A stretch of DNA of 64,000 nt from Thalassospira sp. (GTDB taxonomy: Bacteria; Pseudomonadota; Alphaproteobacteria; Rhodospirillales; Thalassospiraceae), in NCBI RefSeq assembly GCF_030690045.1, contig NZ_JAUYHK010000022.1, forward strand, positions 62,001-126,000, written 5' to 3'. Both the position numbers and the translations under genes were made by a program. Shown here in pieces: positions 54,210-63,609 of this stretch. How positions within the stretch are numbered: the first letter of the stretch is position 1; the number at the start of each line of letters is the position of its first letter. The notes under the pieces were generated by a model. The model saw only the letters and a program-made list of their open reading frames with translations, was not told where the DNA came from and made no database searches.

Positions 54210-56318
54210 ATGTCGCGTGACGAAACGACCCACCAGATGCCATCCGATGCACCGGATCTGGGTTTGCACGATCCGCTTGTAAACAGTTTTGGCCCGACCT
54301 TTGAAGGTCGCCTGCTGTTCTGGATTGCTTTTGCCTTTTCCGTTTTCCAGATTGCCACCGCCGCCCATATTGTCGATTTCGCCAGCCAGGTCACCCGGGC
54401 GGTGCATGTCGGCTTTTTGCTGTTGCTGGTGTTTCCGCTGATTGCGATTGCCCGCAAAAAATCGGTGTCGATCAAAACCCTGGCATGGATCATCGCCCTG
54501 TCGGGGGTGGCGGTTGCCGGGTATCAATGGATCGAATATCGCGATTTGTTGCTGCGTGCAGGCGATCCGTCACAGATGGATATTGCATTTGGCATTGTCG
54601 CGCTGATCGGGGTGTTTTTCGGGGCCTATATCCTGATGGGTCCGGCCTTGCCGATTATCGCCGGGGCGTTTCTGGCCTATTGCCTGTTTGGGGAATATTT
54701 GCCTTCGCCGCTAAACCATCGCGGCTATGATTTTGCCCAGGTCATCGAACATATGACCTATGGCACCGAAGGCATTTACGGCATTCCGATTTATGTGTCT
54801 TCGACCTTTATTTTCCTGTTTATCCTGTTTGGGGCCTTTCTGGAAAAGGCCGGCATGATCAAACTGTTTACCGATGTGTCGATGGGCCTTGTCGGTCATG
54901 CCCGTGGCGGCCCGGCCAAGGTATCGGTGATTTCATCGGGTCTGATGGGCACAATTTCGGGGTCGGGCGTTGCCAATGTCGTGACCACCGGGCAATTCAC
55001 CATCCCGCTGATGAAACGGTTTGGCTATCGCGCCGCCTTTGCGGGCGGGGTCGAATCGACATCCTCGATGGGCGGGCAACTGATGCCGCCGGTGATGGGG
55101 GCGGTGGCCTTTATCATGGCCGAAACGCTGGGCGTTGAATATTACGAGGTGGTCAAGGCCGCCCTGATCCCGGCCATTCTGTATTTTGCCTCGGCCTTCT
55201 GGATGGTCCATCTGGAGGCCGGCAAACACGGCCTGTCGGGTATGAAAAAATCCGAATTGCCGTCGGCCAAAGACGCCATCAAAAAACAGTGGTATCTGAT
55301 CGTGCCGTTGGCGATTCTGGTCTATCTGCTGTTTACCGGCTATACGCCGCTTTTCGCAGGAACCGTCGGCCTTGCCCTGACCGTATTGCTGATTCTGGGC
55401 GGTTCGGTGGCCCTGGGCCTGCCGTCGCAAATCATCCGGATCATTTTCTGGGTCGGGCTGGGCTTTGTTGCCGCCGCCTTTTTCAAATTCGGCATCATGG
55501 TGGTGGTCGCCGCCGTCGCCGCCCTGATCGCCTGGAACGCCTTTTCCAAGGGCGGGCGGGAAACACTTGGTATCTGCCGTGATTCTTTGGCCGAAGGCGC
55601 GAAAACCGCCCTACCGGTCGGGGTCGCCTGTGCAATTGTCGGCATTATTATCGGCACCATGACCCTGACCGGTTCGGCCAACACCTTTGGCCAGTTCATT
55701 GTCCATGTCGGCGATCAAAGCCTGTTTTTGTCGCTGGTTCTGACCATGGTCACCTGCATCGTGCTGGGCATGGGCATTCCGACGATCCCCAATTATATCA
55801 TCACCTCGTCGATTGCCGGTCCGGCCTTGCTGGAACTGGGTGTGCCGCTGATTGTCAGTCACATGTTCGTGTTTTATTTCGGCATTCTGGCCGATCTGAC
55901 ACCGCCGGTCGCGCTGGCCTGTTTTGCCGCCGGGCCGATTGCGCGGGAAAGCGGCCTTAAAATCTCGATGGAGGCGATCAAAATCGCTGCCGCCGGTTTT
56001 GTCATTCCGTTCATGGCGGTCTATACCCCCGCCCTGATGTTGCAGGATGGCGGCCCGATGGCCGCAAGCATCGGCTATTGGCCTGCTGTGGCCTATATCG
56101 TGCTGAAAACCGGGATTGCCATTGCCTTGTGGGGCATGGCGGTGATCGGGGCACTTAATATCCGCCTGACCATTCCCGAACGCCTTGTCTGTCTGGCCGG
56201 GGCCTTTACGCTGGTGGTGGCCTATACCATTACCGATGTTATCGGGTTTGGCCTGTTTGGTCTTTTTGCCATCATGCACTGGATGCGGGTGCGCCATCTG
56301 GCAAAGGCCGGGGCATAA
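54210..56318 (+). CDS. TRAP transporter fused permease subunit (TAXI type)
   Basis: A 702-residue membrane protein in which a DctQ-like N-terminal part (about residues 30-150) is fused to a DctM-like part with repeated permease motifs (GLMGTISGSGVANVVTTGQF, GMGIPTIPNYIITSSIAGPAL, LTPPVALACFAAG). It is the usual partner of TAXI receptors. I start it at the ATG 54210; a GTG at 54177 is possible. DUF1850 follows six bases after its stop. Confidence 0.93.
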   Translation: MSRDETTHQMPSDAPDLGLHDPLVNSFGPTFEGRLLFWIAFAFSVFQIATAAHIVDFASQVTRAVHVGFLLLLVFPLIAIARKKSVSIKTLAWIIALSGVAVAGYQWIEYRDLLLRAGDPSQMDIAFGIVALIGVFFGAYILMGPALPIIAGAFLAYCLFGEYLPSPLNHRGYDFAQVIEHMTYGTEGIYGIPIYVSSTFIFLFILFGAFLEKAGMIKLFTDVSMGLVGHARGGPAKVSVISSGLMGTISGSGVANVVTTGQFTIPLMKRFGYRAAFAGGVESTSSMGGQLMPPVMGAVAFIMAETLGVEYYEVVKAALIPAILYFASAFWMVHLEAGKHGLSGMKKSELPSAKDAIKKQWYLIVPLAILVYLLFTGYTPLFAGTVGLALTVLLILGGSVALGLPSQIIRIIFWVGLGFVAAAFFKFGIMVVVAAVAALIAWNAFSKGGRETLGICRDSLAEGAKTALPVGVACAIVGIIIGTMTLTGSANTFGQFIVHVGDQSLFLSLVLTMVTCIVLGMGIPTIPNYIITSSIAGPALLELGVPLIVSHMFVFYFGILADLTPPVALACFAAGPIARESGLKISMEAIKIAAAGFVIPFMAVYTPALMLQDGGPMAASIGYWPAVAYIVLKTGIAIALWGMAVIGALNIRLTIPERLVCLAGAFTLVVAYTITDVIGFGLFGLFAIMHWMRVRHLAKAGA

Positions 56319-56324
56319 AACCCG

Positions 56325-56684
56325 ATGGCGCTGTGCATTCTGGCGGCAGGCAAAACGATCAGTCTGGCGATCACGGCTTTTACCCTGTCGTGGATGCATT
56401 CGGTCGAACATACCGGATGGCACGAAGAATGGCGCATCGGGCCGCAAGGGCTTGAAATTGTCGAAGCCCGGATCAAGGGATCGGGGGCGGGGATGGAACC
56501 GCCCCCCGATGCCCGCCTGATTGATGGATGGTGGGTTTATCACCCCGATCTGCCGCCCTTGCCATCCGTCACCTTGGCCGCATCCGGGGCCACCGGACAG
56601 GGATGGCAATTATGCGCCGACGGCAAATGCCGCGAATTGGGGGCCGATGCGGGCGACGCCATCACCCTGTCGCCCTGCCCCTGA
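56325..56684 (+). CDS. DUF1850 domain protein of the TAXI-TRAP operon
   Basis: A 119-residue protein with an N-terminal hydrophobic segment (LAAGKTISLAITAFTLSWMHSVE) and the DUF1850 pattern SWMHSVEHTGWHEEWRI with a later GAGMEPPPDARLIDGWWVY. The family is found next to TAXI-TRAP permeases and is thought to be an accessory part of them. The start site is poorly defined. Confidence 0.85.
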   Translation: MALCILAAGKTISLAITAFTLSWMHSVEHTGWHEEWRIGPQGLEIVEARIKGSGAGMEPPPDARLIDGWWVYHPDLPPLPSVTLAASGATGQGWQLCADGKCRELGADAGDAITLSPCP

Positions 56685-56774
56685 TCTGTCGATCTTTCAT
56701 CTGTTTGCCGGGCTGGACGGCGACGGGTTGAATCGATACAATCGACAAATCATCAGACAATTCCGGCTGTTCCC

Positions 56775-58022
56775 ATGCAATTTTTCTATCTGCTGAAACA
56801 GGCACCCCGGCCTTTGGGCTTTGGTGTTCTGCACAGTTTCGGTTCCAGTTTCGGTCAGACCTTTCTGATTGCGCTGTTTGTCCCGTTCATGGCCGCCAGT
56901 CTGGCGATCAATGAAACAGAATTTGCCAATATCTATGCCGCCATCACCATTGGCAGTGCGCTGGCCCTGCCGTTTCTGGGGCGGCTGATCGACCGGGTGG
57001 ATCTGTTGCATTACAGCATCGCAACCCTGACCCTGCTGTCGGTCGGGTGTTTTGTTCTGGCGGCAACCGGGTCGATCTGGATGTTGCTGGCCGGGTTGTT
57101 CATTGTGCGGCTGGCCGGGCAGGGATTGATGACCCATGTGGCAATGACCGGCACGGCACGTTATTTTGATCGCAATCGCGGTCGCGCCCTTGCCCTTGCC
57201 GCCTTTGGCTTTCCATTGGCCGAGGCCATCCTGCCGATCACTGTTCTGGGGCTGATTGCGCTGTTTGGCTGGCGTGCTGCCTATGCCGGGGCAGGGGTTG
57301 CCATTCTGGTTGTCCTGATGCCGCTGGCAATCTGGCTGGTCTGGCAAAATGACCGGTATCGGTCTGTGCCGGGTAAAAACACCCCCGACGACCCCGCCGC
57401 CCAAACCGACGCAACCCGCCATCCGGCGCTGTTCCGGTCCCGTTATATCTGGCTGTGCATGCCGATGTTGGCCACCCCGCCGCTGGTGATGACGGCCCTG
57501 TTTTTCCATCAGGGTCTGATTTCTTCGGCCAAGGATATTCCACTGGCGTGGTTTGCCGCCGGGTTTACGGTGTTTGCCGCGACCTCGGTGATCGGTGCCT
57601 TTGGCAGCGGACCGTTGATTGACAAATACAGCGCCCGCCGCCTGTTTCCGTGGCATCTGATCCCGACCATGATCGGCATCGCCCTGTTGTCCTTTGTCTC
57701 GTCGCCGTGGATTGTGCCGGTTTATATGGGGCTGGTCGGCATTACCACCGGCTTTGCCACCACCTTGCGCACCGCCATCATCCCCGAACTGGTACCCATT
57801 GATCAGATCGGATCGGTCCGCAGCACCCTGACCGCTGTCATGGTGGTGGCATCCGCCATTGGCCCGGCGATGTATGGCTGGATGTTTGCCGCCAATATGG
57901 CGATTGAAACCATGCTGATGCTGACCATTGCCGGGATGGCGGTGGTCACGGTGATGTCGTGGGTTTCCGAACGACCGGGCTTTTACACCCCGCCCGGCAT
58001 TTCACGGCACAGCGAGTCATAA
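56775..58022 (+). CDS. Major facilitator superfamily transporter
   Basis: A 415-residue protein with about twelve membrane helices and the MFS loop after helix 2 (LPFLGRLIDRVDLL), mirrored in the second half (FGSGPLIDKYSARRLFP). The substrate is unknown. It starts 90 bases after the DUF1850 gene and could be in the same transcript. A hairpin follows it. Confidence 0.88.
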   Translation: MQFFYLLKQAPRPLGFGVLHSFGSSFGQTFLIALFVPFMAASLAINETEFANIYAAITIGSALALPFLGRLIDRVDLLHYSIATLTLLSVGCFVLAATGSIWMLLAGLFIVRLAGQGLMTHVAMTGTARYFDRNRGRALALAAFGFPLAEAILPITVLGLIALFGWRAAYAGAGVAILVVLMPLAIWLVWQNDRYRSVPGKNTPDDPAAQTDATRHPALFRSRYIWLCMPMLATPPLVMTALFFHQGLISSAKDIPLAWFAAGFTVFAATSVIGAFGSGPLIDKYSARRLFPWHLIPTMIGIALLSFVSSPWIVPVYMGLVGITTGFATTLRTAIIPELVPIDQIGSVRSTLTAVMVVASAIGPAMYGWMFAANMAIETMLMLTIAGMAVVTVMSWVSERPGFYTPPGISRHSES

Positions 58023-58031
58023 GATAAAAAA

Positions 58032-58060
58032 TGACCCGGCACGCGATTGCGGCCGGGTCA
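58032..58060 (-). terminator. Terminator between the MFS and small-protein genes
   Basis: TGACCCGGC and GCCGGGTCA pair perfectly over nine bases around an 11-base loop. On the minus strand a TTTTTT run follows, so it mainly stops the small gene. It may serve the convergent MFS gene too. Confidence 0.7.
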
Positions 58061-58163
58061 GTCGGGGAAAACAGCATCATCCAGGGAGGAAGACGCCAGT
58101 AGAAAAAGTCAATCATCGCAGCCGGGACGCGAAAAACACCGCATCAACCCGCCGGTCTTCAGA

Positions 58164-58355
58164 TCAGGCAGCACCGCCAACAGTACCGGCCGGGTGCTTG
58201 ACATCGTGGTCACGCGCCTTCGGGTTCAGAACCTTCAACAGGCTGCGCAGCAAACCACCAACATATTCAGCACGAAGCTGCTGGCCCTTGCGTACGCCTG
58301 CTTCGATCTCGCTGGTTTCGATTTTCAGCAACTTGATGTCAGCGAACGTCCTCAT
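58164..58355 (-). CDS. Conserved-looking 63-residue small protein
   Basis: MRTFADIKLLKIETSEIEAG leads a basic, helix-rich protein ending in a Gly/Ala tail. A complete AAGGAGGT Shine-Dalgarno lies six bases upstream, one of the strongest ribosome sites in the window, and a T-tract terminator lies downstream. It may belong to the short alphaproteobacterial family of uncharacterised proteins with ARxLRAExx motifs (GQQLRAEYV here). The function is unknown. The opposite-strand frame over the same DNA has no ribosome site. Confidence 0.7.
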   Translation of the reverse strand: MRTFADIKLLKIETSEIEAGVRKGQQLRAEYVGGLLRSLLKVLNPKARDHDVKHPAGTVGGAA

Positions 58356-58494
58356 AGCGGACCTCCTTAAATTTCGGTTTCACGCGGCACATCGCCGCTC
58401 TTGATGAAGTCACTCTAATTCTCTTTACGGCGCGCGTGAATTCCCTCAATATGCACATTACTTATGAATGGGTGTCACAAATAGGGAATTGCTC

Positions 58495-59478
58495 ATGGAT
58501 CGCGCCGCCGAGATGGAAATCTTTGTCCATGCCGTTGAAGAAGGCAGCTTTTCGGCTGCTGCCCGCACCATGCGGCTATCACCATCGGCTGTATCGAAAT
58601 ATATTTCCCGTCTGGAAGACCGCCTTGGCGCCCGCCTTTTGATGCGCACCACCCGGCAGCTCAGCCTGACCGAAGAAGGCCGCGCCTTTTACGAACGTGC
58701 GCGCACCATCCTGACCGAAATCGAAGAAGCCGAAGAAGTCGTCACCCAGCTTTATGCCGCCCCGCGCGGCACCTTGCGGATCAATGCCTCGATCGCCTTC
58801 ACCAAATATCAGGTGGTGCCGCTGATCCCGGAATTTCTCAACCAGTATCCCGATGTGCGAATCGAACTGACCCTTGATGACAAATTTGTCGATCTGGTCA
58901 ATGATGGCTATGACCTTGCGATTCGCCTGTCCGAACTCGAAGATTCATCGCTGATTGCGCGCAAATATGCGGTCAATCGCCGCATGATTGTCGCTTCGCC
59001 CGATTATCTGGAAAAACATGGCATTCCGCGCACGCCGCAGGATCTGGTCCATCATAACTGCCTGTATCTGTCATCGCGCGAAAGCTTCAATGACTGGCAT
59101 TTTGACACCCCCGAAGGCCATGTATCATTCCGCGCACAGGGTACATTTTCGGCCAATGACGGCGATGTGCTGCACGAAGCCGTGGTGGCCGGTCTGGGCA
59201 TGGCGCGTCTGGCCGAATATCTGGTGCATGAAGACATCCGGGCGGGTCGCCTCACACCGGTTCTGACCGAATTTGTCCATGACCGCGCCTGGATTTCGGC
59301 GGTGTATCCGCACAAACGCCATTTATCGCCCAAGGTCCGGGCCTTTGTCGATTTTCTGGCCGACAAATTCACCCCGGTTCCGCCGTGGGAACTGGGCCTG
59401 AAAGATGCCCGTTCGGTCCGCAAAACCGTCCCGCCGATTTCAGAAACCGGTATCCTGACCACCGGGGACAACGGTTAA
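58495..59478 (+). CDS. LysR-family transcriptional regulator
   Basis: A 327-residue protein with a LysR winged helix (EIFVHAVEEGSFSAAARTMRLSPSAVSKYISRLEDRLGARLL in pieces) and a substrate-binding domain from about residue 90 (RGTLRINASIAFTKYQVVPLIPEF). It is of the DsdC/AaeR-like subgroup often seen in catabolic control. It is divergent from the 63-residue gene, 139 bp away. It overlaps the convergent GNAT gene by four bases. Confidence 0.92.
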   Translation: MDRAAEMEIFVHAVEEGSFSAAARTMRLSPSAVSKYISRLEDRLGARLLMRTTRQLSLTEEGRAFYERARTILTEIEEAEEVVTQLYAAPRGTLRINASIAFTKYQVVPLIPEFLNQYPDVRIELTLDDKFVDLVNDGYDLAIRLSELEDSSLIARKYAVNRRMIVASPDYLEKHGIPRTPQDLVHHNCLYLSSRESFNDWHFDTPEGHVSFRAQGTFSANDGDVLHEAVVAGLGMARLAEYLVHEDIRAGRLTPVLTEFVHDRAWISAVYPHKRHLSPKVRAFVDFLADKFTPVPPWELGLKDARSVRKTVPPISETGILTTGDNG

Positions 59479-59981
59479 CCCTGCGGACGCAAAACCGCCA
59501 GCGATCCGGTAAAATGATATTCGGCGGAATGGCTCAGATCATCGAGTTGGCGTTGCTGGCCGCTGCGCACGAAACCGCATTTTTCATAAAAGCGATGCCC
59601 GGCGGCAAATCGGGTATCGGTCCACAACATCACATCCGAACAGGCCGGATGATGATGCGCCAGCCATTCATATGCCGTTGCCAGCAATTGCTGCGCCCGG
59701 CCCTGCCCGCGCAGATTGCGATCCAGATAAACCTTGTGCAGTTCGCCCAAACCGGGCTGATCCACCGTCACGCCAAGGCACCCCACAATCATGCCACCGC
59801 GTTCCAGCACCCACATCGCCCCGTTGCGGGCGGTAAAATAATCGGCAATGGCATCCAGTTCCGGGAATTCGGCGGCGCGGTCATAAATGCAGCCGGGATA
59901 ATCGGCAAATACCGCCGCAATCAACGCCCCGATGCCCTCGCCATCCGCATTGCAGGCGGGGCGCAAAACCACATCCGTCAT
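59475..59981 (-). CDS. GNAT-family N-acetyltransferase
   Basis: A 168-residue protein with the GNAT core: a beta strand [26 protein letters not shown] with the acetyl-CoA loop RGQGRA, then a C-terminal [11 protein letters not shown]. The substrate is unknown. Its first codon overlaps the fmt stop by four bases, so it is the end of the def-fmt operon and perhaps modifies proteins. Confidence 0.9.
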   Translation of the reverse strand: MTDVVLRPACNADGEGIGALIAAVFADYPGCIYDRAAEFPELDAIADYFTARNGAMWVLERGGMIVGCLGVTVDQPGLGELHKVYLDRNLRGQGRAQQLLATAYEWLAHHHPACSDVMLWTDTRFAAGHRFYEKCGFVRSGQQRQLDDLSHSAEYHFTGSLAVLRPQG

Positions 59982-60910
59982 TGCACAATCACGCCCCTGG
60001 CAAATTTGTCATAACCGCGCAGCACCGCATCGGCATCCATCACCGCCTTGCCGGGGCGCTGGATGCGGGTCGGGCGCAGGGCGTGACCATCACCACAGGC
60101 AATCGTCAGGTGGTCATCCATGATTTCGCCGGGTTTGCCACCCGTACCCGGAACAATTTCGGCAGACTGCACCTTGATGCGTTCGCCCGCATGTTCAAAA
60201 AACGCGCCGGGCCACGGCGTAAAGGCGCGAATTTTGCGTTCCAGCACCGCCGCCGGATCGTTGAAATCCAGCTTCGCCTCGCTTTTATCAAGCTTGGCGG
60301 CATAGGTCACACCGTCTTCGGGTTGCACCGTTCGCGCAACCCCGCCATCCGGCAATGTCGCCAGAACTTCGACAATCATCTCGCCGCCCAATGCCGCCAG
60401 ACCATCATGCAAATTGCTGGCATAAGTCTGGTTTGTGATCGGCAAGGCCCGCATCAGCATCATATCGCCGGTATCGAGCCCGGCATCCATTTGCATGATG
60501 GTCACACCGGTTTCATGATCCCCGGCCAGAATGGCCCGCTGGATCGGGGCCGCCCCGCGCCAGCGCGGCAAAAGCGAGGCATGAATATTCAAACAGCCAT
60601 ATTTTGGCGCATCCAGAACAGCCCGCGGCAGGATCAGGCCATAAGCCGCCACCACCGCCACATCCAGTTCAAGATCGGCAAATTCCTGCTGCGCTTCGGC
60701 CGATTTCAACGATACCGGCGTACGCACCATGATCCCCTGCGCCGCCGCCCAGGCATGCACCGGGCCCGGCGTTTCCTTTTGCCCGCGCCCACTGGGCCGG
60801 GGCGGCTGGGAATAGACGCACACCACATCATGACCGGCGGCAACAATCGCCTTTAGCGCCACAAGGGCGAAATCGGGGGTTCCCATAAGGGCAAGGCGCA
60901 GCTTGGTCAT
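59978..60910 (-). CDS. fmt: Methionyl-tRNA formyltransferase
   Basis: A 310-residue enzyme that formylates the initiator Met-tRNA. It has the formyltransferase motif [20 protein letters not shown] with the catalytic Asn/His, [17 protein letters not shown] with the Asp, and the C-terminal OB-like domain ([24 protein letters not shown]). It is encoded just after def on the same strand, as in most bacteria. Confidence 0.97.
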   Translation of the reverse strand: MTKLRLALMGTPDFALVALKAIVAAGHDVVCVYSQPPRPSGRGQKETPGPVHAWAAAQGIMVRTPVSLKSAEAQQEFADLELDVAVVAAYGLILPRAVLDAPKYGCLNIHASLLPRWRGAAPIQRAILAGDHETGVTIMQMDAGLDTGDMMLMRALPITNQTYASNLHDGLAALGGEMIVEVLATLPDGGVARTVQPEDGVTYAAKLDKSEAKLDFNDPAAVLERKIRAFTPWPGAFFEHAGERIKVQSAEIVPGTGGKPGEIMDDHLTIACGDGHALRPTRIQRPGKAVMDADAVLRGYDKFARGVIVQ

Positions 60911-60949
60911 ATCTGGTCCCGGATCATGTCGGTGGATCGGTGGCAGGAA

Positions 60950-61468
60950 TTACGCCGACTGTTTGGTTTTCTGAAGCTTCTGAACCTTTTTCAGGATCAT
61001 GTTGCGTTTGAGCGCACTCAGATAATCGGTAAACAGGATACCGTCGAGATGATCAATCTCGTGCTGGAGACAGGTCGCCAGCAGGCCGTCGGCCTCGATT
61101 TCCTGTTCCTTGCCGTTTTCATCGAGATACCGCACGCCGACCTCGACCGGGCGTTCGATATCGGCATATTGATCGGGAATCGACAGGCACCCTTCCTGAT
61201 AGGTCGCAACGTCCTCGGATTCCCAGATGATCTCGGGATTGATCATTTTAAGGGGCTGCGGCTTTTCCTTGTCATCGGCAACGTCAATCACGATGGCGCG
61301 CTGCATCACCCCGATTTGCGGCGCGGCAAGGCCGATGCCCGGCGCGGCATACATGGTTTCAAGCATGTCATCCAGCAGGGCACGAACCCCATCATCGACC
61401 ACGGCCACCGGTTCGCATTCCTGCTTGAGGCGGGGATCGGGAATAATCAGGATGTCGCGCAGGGCCAT
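60950..61468 (-). CDS. def: Peptide deformylase
   Basis: A 172-residue deformylase that removes the formyl group from new proteins. The three motifs are intact: GIGLAAPQIG, EGCLSIP (metal Cys) and QHEIDHLDGILF (two metal His and catalytic Glu). The type is the Gram-negative class. It starts the def-fmt-GNAT operon on the minus strand. Confidence 0.97.
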   Translation of the reverse strand: MALRDILIIPDPRLKQECEPVAVVDDGVRALLDDMLETMYAAPGIGLAAPQIGVMQRAIVIDVADDKEKPQPLKMINPEIIWESEDVATYQEGCLSIPDQYADIERPVEVGVRYLDENGKEQEIEADGLLATCLQHEIDHLDGILFTDYLSALKRNMILKKVQKLQKTKQSA

Positions 61469-61572
61469 GATATCAGGTTTCCGGTACAGGGATCAGTCGG
61501 TCATAACGTCATAATAACGAATTTCGCGTTTCGAGATAAGTCGCAATCCGGCACGAGTCAAGCCATGCGACG

Positions 61573-63132
61573 TCAGACCTGATTTGCATCCCCCCCATCC
61601 CCGTCATCTGTTGCGTCTTCGTCTTCATCATCGGTGGTGGCAATCAGATCAGACGCGCCCAGCAATTCCATTTTGGTAATTTCGCGGACATGGGTTTCCG
61701 ACGGGGCCGGTTGTTCGATTTCGCGGTCATCGGCGACGATGTGTTTTTCCTTCAACTTGCGTGCTGAAACCAGAACCGTGCCTTCCAGCGTGCCCAGCGT
61801 CTTGTTATAGTTTTTCACCGTACTTTCCAAAGACTTGCCCATCGAGGCAAAGTTTTTGGCCAGCGTGCCAAGCCGTTCAAACAATTGCTGGCCGATTTCG
61901 CTGATATCGCGGGCATTTTCGGCCAAGGCTTCCTGTCGCCAGCCATAAGACACCGCCTTGAGCAGCCCCAAAAGCGTCGTCGGGGTTGCCAGAATAACCC
62001 CGTCGCGGAAACTGTCCTCGATCAGGCGCGGGTCGCGCTCCAAAGCCGCCGAAAAAAAGCTTTCACCGGGCAGGAACAACACGACAAATTCCGGCGAATC
62101 AACCGATTTCCAATAACTTTTTTTCGACAGTTCGGTAATCACCTTGCGCACATTGACGACATAACTTTGCATCAGGGCTTCGCGTTTGACCTCGTCATGG
62201 ATTTCGTCGATGGCTTCCAGATAGGCCGATGTCGGGGCCTTGGCATCCACCACAATGTTTTTGCCACCAGGCAGATGCACCACCATGTCAGGCTTGTGCG
62301 CACCGTCTTCATTGGCGAAATGCACCTGTTCGTCGAAATCGCAATGTTTCAGCATCCCGGCCAGTTCGACAATCCGGCGCAATTGCAATTCGCCCCACCG
62401 CCCCGACACCGACGAACTGGACCGCAAGGCAGAACTCAGCGTCTGGGTTTCCTTGGTCAGACGGGTTTGCGATTGCACCAGATGCCCGACCTGTTCACGC
62501 AATTCGCCATAGGCCTGCTTGCGCGAATTTTCCAGATCATTGACCTTGGTGTCAAAGGCTTCCAGCCGTTCGCGGATCGGCTTGATCATGCCGTCAATCG
62601 CCTGTTGGCGTTTTTCAAGATCGCCCTTTGCCCCCTCCTGAAGCCGCGAGAAATTTTCGCGTGCCAGTTTGAGGAATTCATCATTATTGAGTTTGAGCGC
62701 GTCCGATGACAGCACCTTGAAACTGTCAAGCAGCTTGGTCCGCGCATCATCAAGCATCGCCAGTTTTTCGGTCGCCGCCTCGCGTTCCTTTTCAAGGGCG
62801 GTTTCCAGTTCCGCGCCCTTTTCGCGCCAATGATCAAGGGCGATGCGCAATTCGCGTATTTCCCCTTCCAGCACCGGCACCCGCGCCGCCGTGGTTTCGG
62901 CAATGGCGCGTTTTTCTGCCGTTTCTGACAGGCGGTCGCGCATCACGGCAATTTCGGTCGCCAGATCGCGCCGGGCGCGTTCGGTCTGTTCAAGTTGTGC
63001 TGACAGCAACGCTGTTTGCGATGCTACTTCGGCCTGTGCCGCCGTGCGGGCCCGCCCCAGCATCATCACACAAAATAGCAGCGACACCACAAGAACCGCA
63101 CCGCCACCAACCGCCAAGGAAATCGGATCCAT
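61573..63132 (-). CDS. rmuC: DNA recombination protein RmuC
   Basis: A 519-residue protein. It has an N-terminal membrane anchor (residues 5-26: LAVGGGAVLVVSLLFCVMML), a long coiled coil (about 30-220, Glu/Arg/Ala-rich), then the RmuC domain (VDAKAPTSAYLEAIDEIHDEV, EFVVLFLPGESFFSAALERDP, ILATPTTLLGLLKAVSYGW). The domain is nuclease-like and the family limits inversions at short repeats. An acidic Asp/Glu tail ends the protein. GGTGGG precedes the ATG. Confidence 0.94.
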   Translation of the reverse strand: MDPISLAVGGGAVLVVSLLFCVMMLGRARTAAQAEVASQTALLSAQLEQTERARRDLATEIAVMRDRLSETAEKRAIAETTAARVPVLEGEIRELRIALDHWREKGAELETALEKEREAATEKLAMLDDARTKLLDSFKVLSSDALKLNNDEFLKLARENFSRLQEGAKGDLEKRQQAIDGMIKPIRERLEAFDTKVNDLENSRKQAYGELREQVGHLVQSQTRLTKETQTLSSALRSSSSVSGRWGELQLRRIVELAGMLKHCDFDEQVHFANEDGAHKPDMVVHLPGGKNIVVDAKAPTSAYLEAIDEIHDEVKREALMQSYVVNVRKVITELSKKSYWKSVDSPEFVVLFLPGESFFSAALERDPRLIEDSFRDGVILATPTTLLGLLKAVSYGWRQEALAENARDISEIGQQLFERLGTLAKNFASMGKSLESTVKNYNKTLGTLEGTVLVSARKLKEKHIVADDREIEQPAPSETHVREITKMELLGASDLIATTDDEDEDATDDGDGGDANQV

Positions 63133-63609
63133 AATCCCACCGTTTCATTAAAACCTGTTTCTTTGTATCTGTTTTGTTCCGTCAAATCCAGTCAGGGACA
63201 GACAGATATCGCAAAATCCCGGCAAACACCGCAGAAAACAGGCAAAACCCTTCAAAAAATAACAGCAATTCCGTGACAGAACCGGCGCAATCGGTCACTA
63301 TGACGGCTTGGTATTTTGCGGTGAAACAGCACGCCTGCCCAACCCGCCCCGCCCTTTGCCCGGCGGGCTTTTGCCCCCCGTCTTAAGTTGTATTCCCACA
63401 AATCGGGCTGCGCACTAGCATAGGGGCAAGCGGACCATCAAGGTGGGCTTGACGGGTTTGGGGTCGCCAGTCTGCGACCAGACCCTGAAAAAGCCATCGA
63501 AACCGGCAAGATGCAAAGCAACAGAATTTTTGCGGCGGCCAAACTGCGCCCGACAACAGCAGCAACCGCCCGCAAGTCCCGTAACTGGAAACGACAAGAG
63601 GCCACATAT
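63133..63609. other. Divergent region between rmuC and acs
   Basis: 477 bp with promoters for both flanking genes but no supported coding frame. A GCCC/GGGC mini-hairpin followed by TTTT lies near 63357-63371. The last 200 bp form a long acs leader whose GTCGC/GCGAC stem (63464-63479) is the only other visible structure. Confidence 0.45.

Noticed and set aside
58047-58370. 107-codon plus-strand frame opposite the 63-residue gene
   Set aside because: The minus-strand frame has a perfect Shine-Dalgarno and terminator; this one has neither.
63174-63386. 70-codon frame between rmuC and acs
   Set aside because: No ribosome site and a composition unlike the flanking genes.
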